DNA from: Shimia sp040370365
GTDB taxonomy: Bacteria; Pseudomonadota; Alphaproteobacteria; Rhodobacterales; Rhodobacteraceae
Reading direction: 5' to 3'
Assembly: GCF_040370365.1 (NCBI RefSeq)
Contig: NZ_BAABWQ010000001.1
Location: forward strand, 992,001-1,056,000
Length of the DNA: 64,000 nt
Of the stretch, positions 62,311 to 64,000 are shown piece after piece (within the stretch, counting starts at the first letter, position 1; every line of letters starts with the position of its first letter). The position numbers and the translations under genes were made by a program. The notes below the pieces were generated by a model. That model searched no databases and had not been told where the DNA came from. It saw nothing but the letters and a program-made list of their open reading frames with translations.

Positions 62311-63435
62311 ATGCTCACATCCATTGCAATCTATCCGCCATTGGCCTTCGCACGCGTCGGCTCCTCAAAGACACCTTGTGCGGCATTTTCTTGGCGCTCC
62401 GCAAAACTGTCGCCTGATAAACCAGCCTCGACTACACTTCAACCGGAGGAGACGTTGTCTTTGTCCGAAGATGGTACAGTCTCTGCATCGGTGCCCAATG
62501 AGGTCATTCTTAAGGATGAAGGAGGTGGTTTTCGTCCTGTATGTCCCTTCTTTGAACTTTGGGGGTCATGGGAGGAGGATGGAAATACGTTCGACGGCCC
62601 TTTGACACCCGAGGTGCTCGAGCGTTTCGGACTGACGCTAAGCGACTTAACCTGGGGCGTGGCTATCGGAAACCTAAAGCCATACCACATCACATTGCGT
62701 GAGAGTGATCGCATTTTAGCAAAGCGCGAATTGTCCGGTGATGACACGGCCCGTCATGAGATCTATGGCACTTCGCCTGAGGGGGGCGAACCCGTAATCG
62801 CGCATCCTACGGGAATTCCTATGGGGGCGGTTCAGTTATCGAAACCTGATGATGCGTTCCCCGAGCTTAGGCTGCGCTTCTACGCGCCTGAAGGCGTAGT
62901 ATACGGTCCACCGGATATCGACATGCGGATCGACAAGGCGCTGGCAGCCAACCCGGATGAAGAAAACAACATCTTGCCCTGGAGGGACCTGAACGTCCCT
63001 GAGGATCGACAAAGAGTGAATCCAAATTCGTCATGGGCAACCCATGACATGCAAACGACAGTTGTCCCGCCTTTGGGCGCTGGTGATCCTCGTCTCAATC
63101 CTAGCGGCCTTGTCGCTTCAATCCTTAACCGGGTAATAGGTCTAGTTGACGATGTTGGCGATGGCTTGGTGACCTGCCGGATCGGTGAATTGACAGCCCA
63201 GGCCCGGATCGCTGTGGGGCCACCAGATTTCGCGCCCATGAACCGCCCCATCGTCTCACTGCAAGATGGGCTAAGTGACCGCGAAACCCGCCAATCGGCC
63301 CGCGATGAAACGATCCCCGACGACGAACTAGAGACACTTGTCGCAGACATCTTCGAACGCGCATTGGAGACCTCTGACCTGATGAACAAGGACGCGCAAA
63401 ACTATCGGGCACGGAATACAAACCTTAGAAGCTAA
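62311..63435 (+). CDS. LodA-like protein, N-terminal part, ended by an in-frame TAA
   Basis: 374 residues from the ATG at 62,311 with AGGAG upstream. MLTSIAIYPPLAFARVGSSK recalls the LodA N-terminus (IHPAIGIARVG), and VDDVGDGLVTCRIGELTAQA with IAVGPPDFAPMNRPIV recalls the DD..DG and VAPPDFAP segments. No CTQ-type Cys-Trp region is visible. The reading frame continues in protein-like fashion after the TAA at 63,433-63,435 (next entry), so this is probably the front part of a 505-residue protein broken by a nonsense change. Confidence 0.62.
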   Translation: MLTSIAIYPPLAFARVGSSKTPCAAFSWRSAKLSPDKPASTTLQPEETLSLSEDGTVSASVPNEVILKDEGGGFRPVCPFFELWGSWEEDGNTFDGPLTPEVLERFGLTLSDLTWGVAIGNLKPYHITLRESDRILAKRELSGDDTARHEIYGTSPEGGEPVIAHPTGIPMGAVQLSKPDDAFPELRLRFYAPEGVVYGPPDIDMRIDKALAANPDEENNILPWRDLNVPEDRQRVNPNSSWATHDMQTTVVPPLGAGDPRLNPSGLVASILNRVIGLVDDVGDGLVTCRIGELTAQARIAVGPPDFAPMNRPIVSLQDGLSDRETRQSARDETIPDDELETLVADIFERALETSDLMNKDAQNYRARNTNLRS

Positions 63436-63828
63436 AGAAATCCCGCCGGCGAAAGACTGGACCTGCCGAACCCGTCCCTCGATTTCGAAGCCAGCCCACA
63501 TAGCACACTTTGGCCGACGATCGACCAAGCGGCCTCGTCCGACCCAGCCCACCCCGTGACACCACAGAGCGTAGACGCAATGCCAGTGTCAATGTTGGGA
63601 CAACGCAAGCACCGTCGTTACAACGCCATAGAATACTTCCGCGATAGGCTTCGCGAAGAACCCGGTCTGATCGAGAAGTGGATTAGAATCCCGCGCGCCC
63701 CCGAGCGGTTCTATGACCGACGAATGCCTGCTTTGATGCGCGGGTCGGACAGTAACGCGATGCATCTGACCCGTCGTCAATATGATTTGATCCAACTGTG
63801 GGCCAAGCGCCAGAGAGAGGGATCATGA
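63436..63828 (+). pseudogene. in-frame continuation of the LodA-like gene beyond the TAA
   Basis: Same frame as the gene ending at 63,435, open for 130 codons after the stop (RNPAGERLDLPNPSLDFEAS and on, ending LTRRQYDLIQLWAKRQ-REGS). A GTG at 63,556 could start a 90-residue ORF but has no ribosome site. The end, MPALMRGSDSNAMHLTRRQY, looks like the normal C-terminus of this protein type. Either a split gene, a nonsense mutation or a sequence error. Confidence 0.6.
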
Positions 63829-64000
63829 GCACGCTGCACCCTTTCCGTAGCCCCCAAGGAGCACATGTTCTACTGGTGGACGGCAGCCGCATCTATGACG
63901 TGGATGAAAAAGGTTTTGAGCAAGCACTTACGGGTTCAGTATCGATAGGATTACGTCAAGCCACGCAAAACAACTGCATTGATGAAGCACCTTATCAGCC
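63825..64000 (+). CDS. start of a further gene, cut by the window edge
   Basis: ATG at 63,825 overlaps the preceding stop (ATGA); 58 codons are visible (MSTLHPFRSPQGAHVLLVDG, SRIYDVDEKGFEQAL). The opening resembles the N-terminal recognition-like segment ahead of some radical SAM/SPASM peptide maturases, but the diagnostic CxxxCxxC would lie beyond base 64,000, so the family is a guess. Confidence 0.5.
   Translation, partial: MSTLHPFRSPQGAHVLLVDGSRIYDVDEKGFEQALTGSVSIGLRQATQNNCIDEAPYQ

Noticed and set aside
1..64000. CRISPR arrays, tRNA and rRNA genes, prophage
   Set aside because: No regularly spaced repeats, no cloverleaf-type or rRNA-like text, and no phage structural genes were seen on reading.

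Overview
The window looks like a chromosome segment of a marine alphaproteobacterium of the Roseobacter/Rhodobacteraceae type. This is inferred from moderately high G+C, closely packed operons with many 4-base ATGA overlaps, several TRAP and TTT (Tct) solute transporters, and a pobA/pca operon divergent from a PcaQ-like LysR regulator. No rRNA, tRNA or CRISPR array was seen.

Bases 1-22,180 are an aromatic-acid catabolic block. It opens with a truncated RutE-like reductase, an OsmC protein, a TRAP transporter and a hydroxyquinol/catechol-type intradiol dioxygenase (1-4902). A long minus-strand operon follows (14,600 down to 5316): SDR dehydrogenase, crotonase, TRAP DctPQM, MarR regulator, feruloyl-CoA-type ligase, amidohydrolase and acyl-CoA dehydrogenase. 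This fits beta-oxidative chain shortening of hydroxycinnamates. The pobA-pcaC-pcaH-pcaG-BKACE-pcaD-pcaB operon (15,758-21,440) would take 4-hydroxybenzoate through protocatechuate. A BKACE (DUF849) gene sits among the pca genes, and no pcaI, pcaJ or pcaF is present in the window. A frameshifted marR relic and decayed DNA follow.

Bases 22,179-33,114 form a second, less familiar catabolic block: a PcaH/PcaG-like intradiol pair, an IclR regulator, a second BKACE, a class III aminotransferase, and a tightly overlapping operon of CaiB-type CoA-transferase, SMP-30 lactonase, DHDPS-like lyase, a three-subunit flavin/iron-sulfur amine dehydrogenase (D-hydroxyproline dehydrogenase or HcnABC style) and an SDR. 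Two intergenic regions here share a TTTTG(C/T)ATATTA motif that may be the IclR operator. Bases 33,364-41,329 hold a GntR-controlled operon: FAD oxidase, periplasmic metallo-beta-lactamase-fold enzyme, TctCBA transporter and a CxPSR sulfatase. A hybrid histidine kinase and a MarR-GNAT fusion follow.

From about 46 kb the character changes. After an IS3 transposase relic comes an accessory island with visibly lower G+C in its first part. A minus-strand operon encodes a SARP/BTAD-TPR regulator, a 182-residue unknown protein, a YcaO cyclodehydratase-family protein, TfuA and a secreted protein with two c-type heme motifs. Facing away from it, a plus-strand operon encodes unknown small proteins, a metzincin-type metalloprotease, a LodA-like cysteine tryptophylquinone oxidase, its LodB-like flavoprotein, an animal-type heme peroxidase, further unknown proteins, a second LodA-like protein broken by an in-frame TAA, and the start of another gene cut by the window edge. 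Between the two operons lies a perfect 11-bp tandem repeat of the kind SARP regulators bind. YcaO/TfuA peptide-modification genes next to a self-processing quinone oxidase and a peroxidase are the most novel feature of the window.
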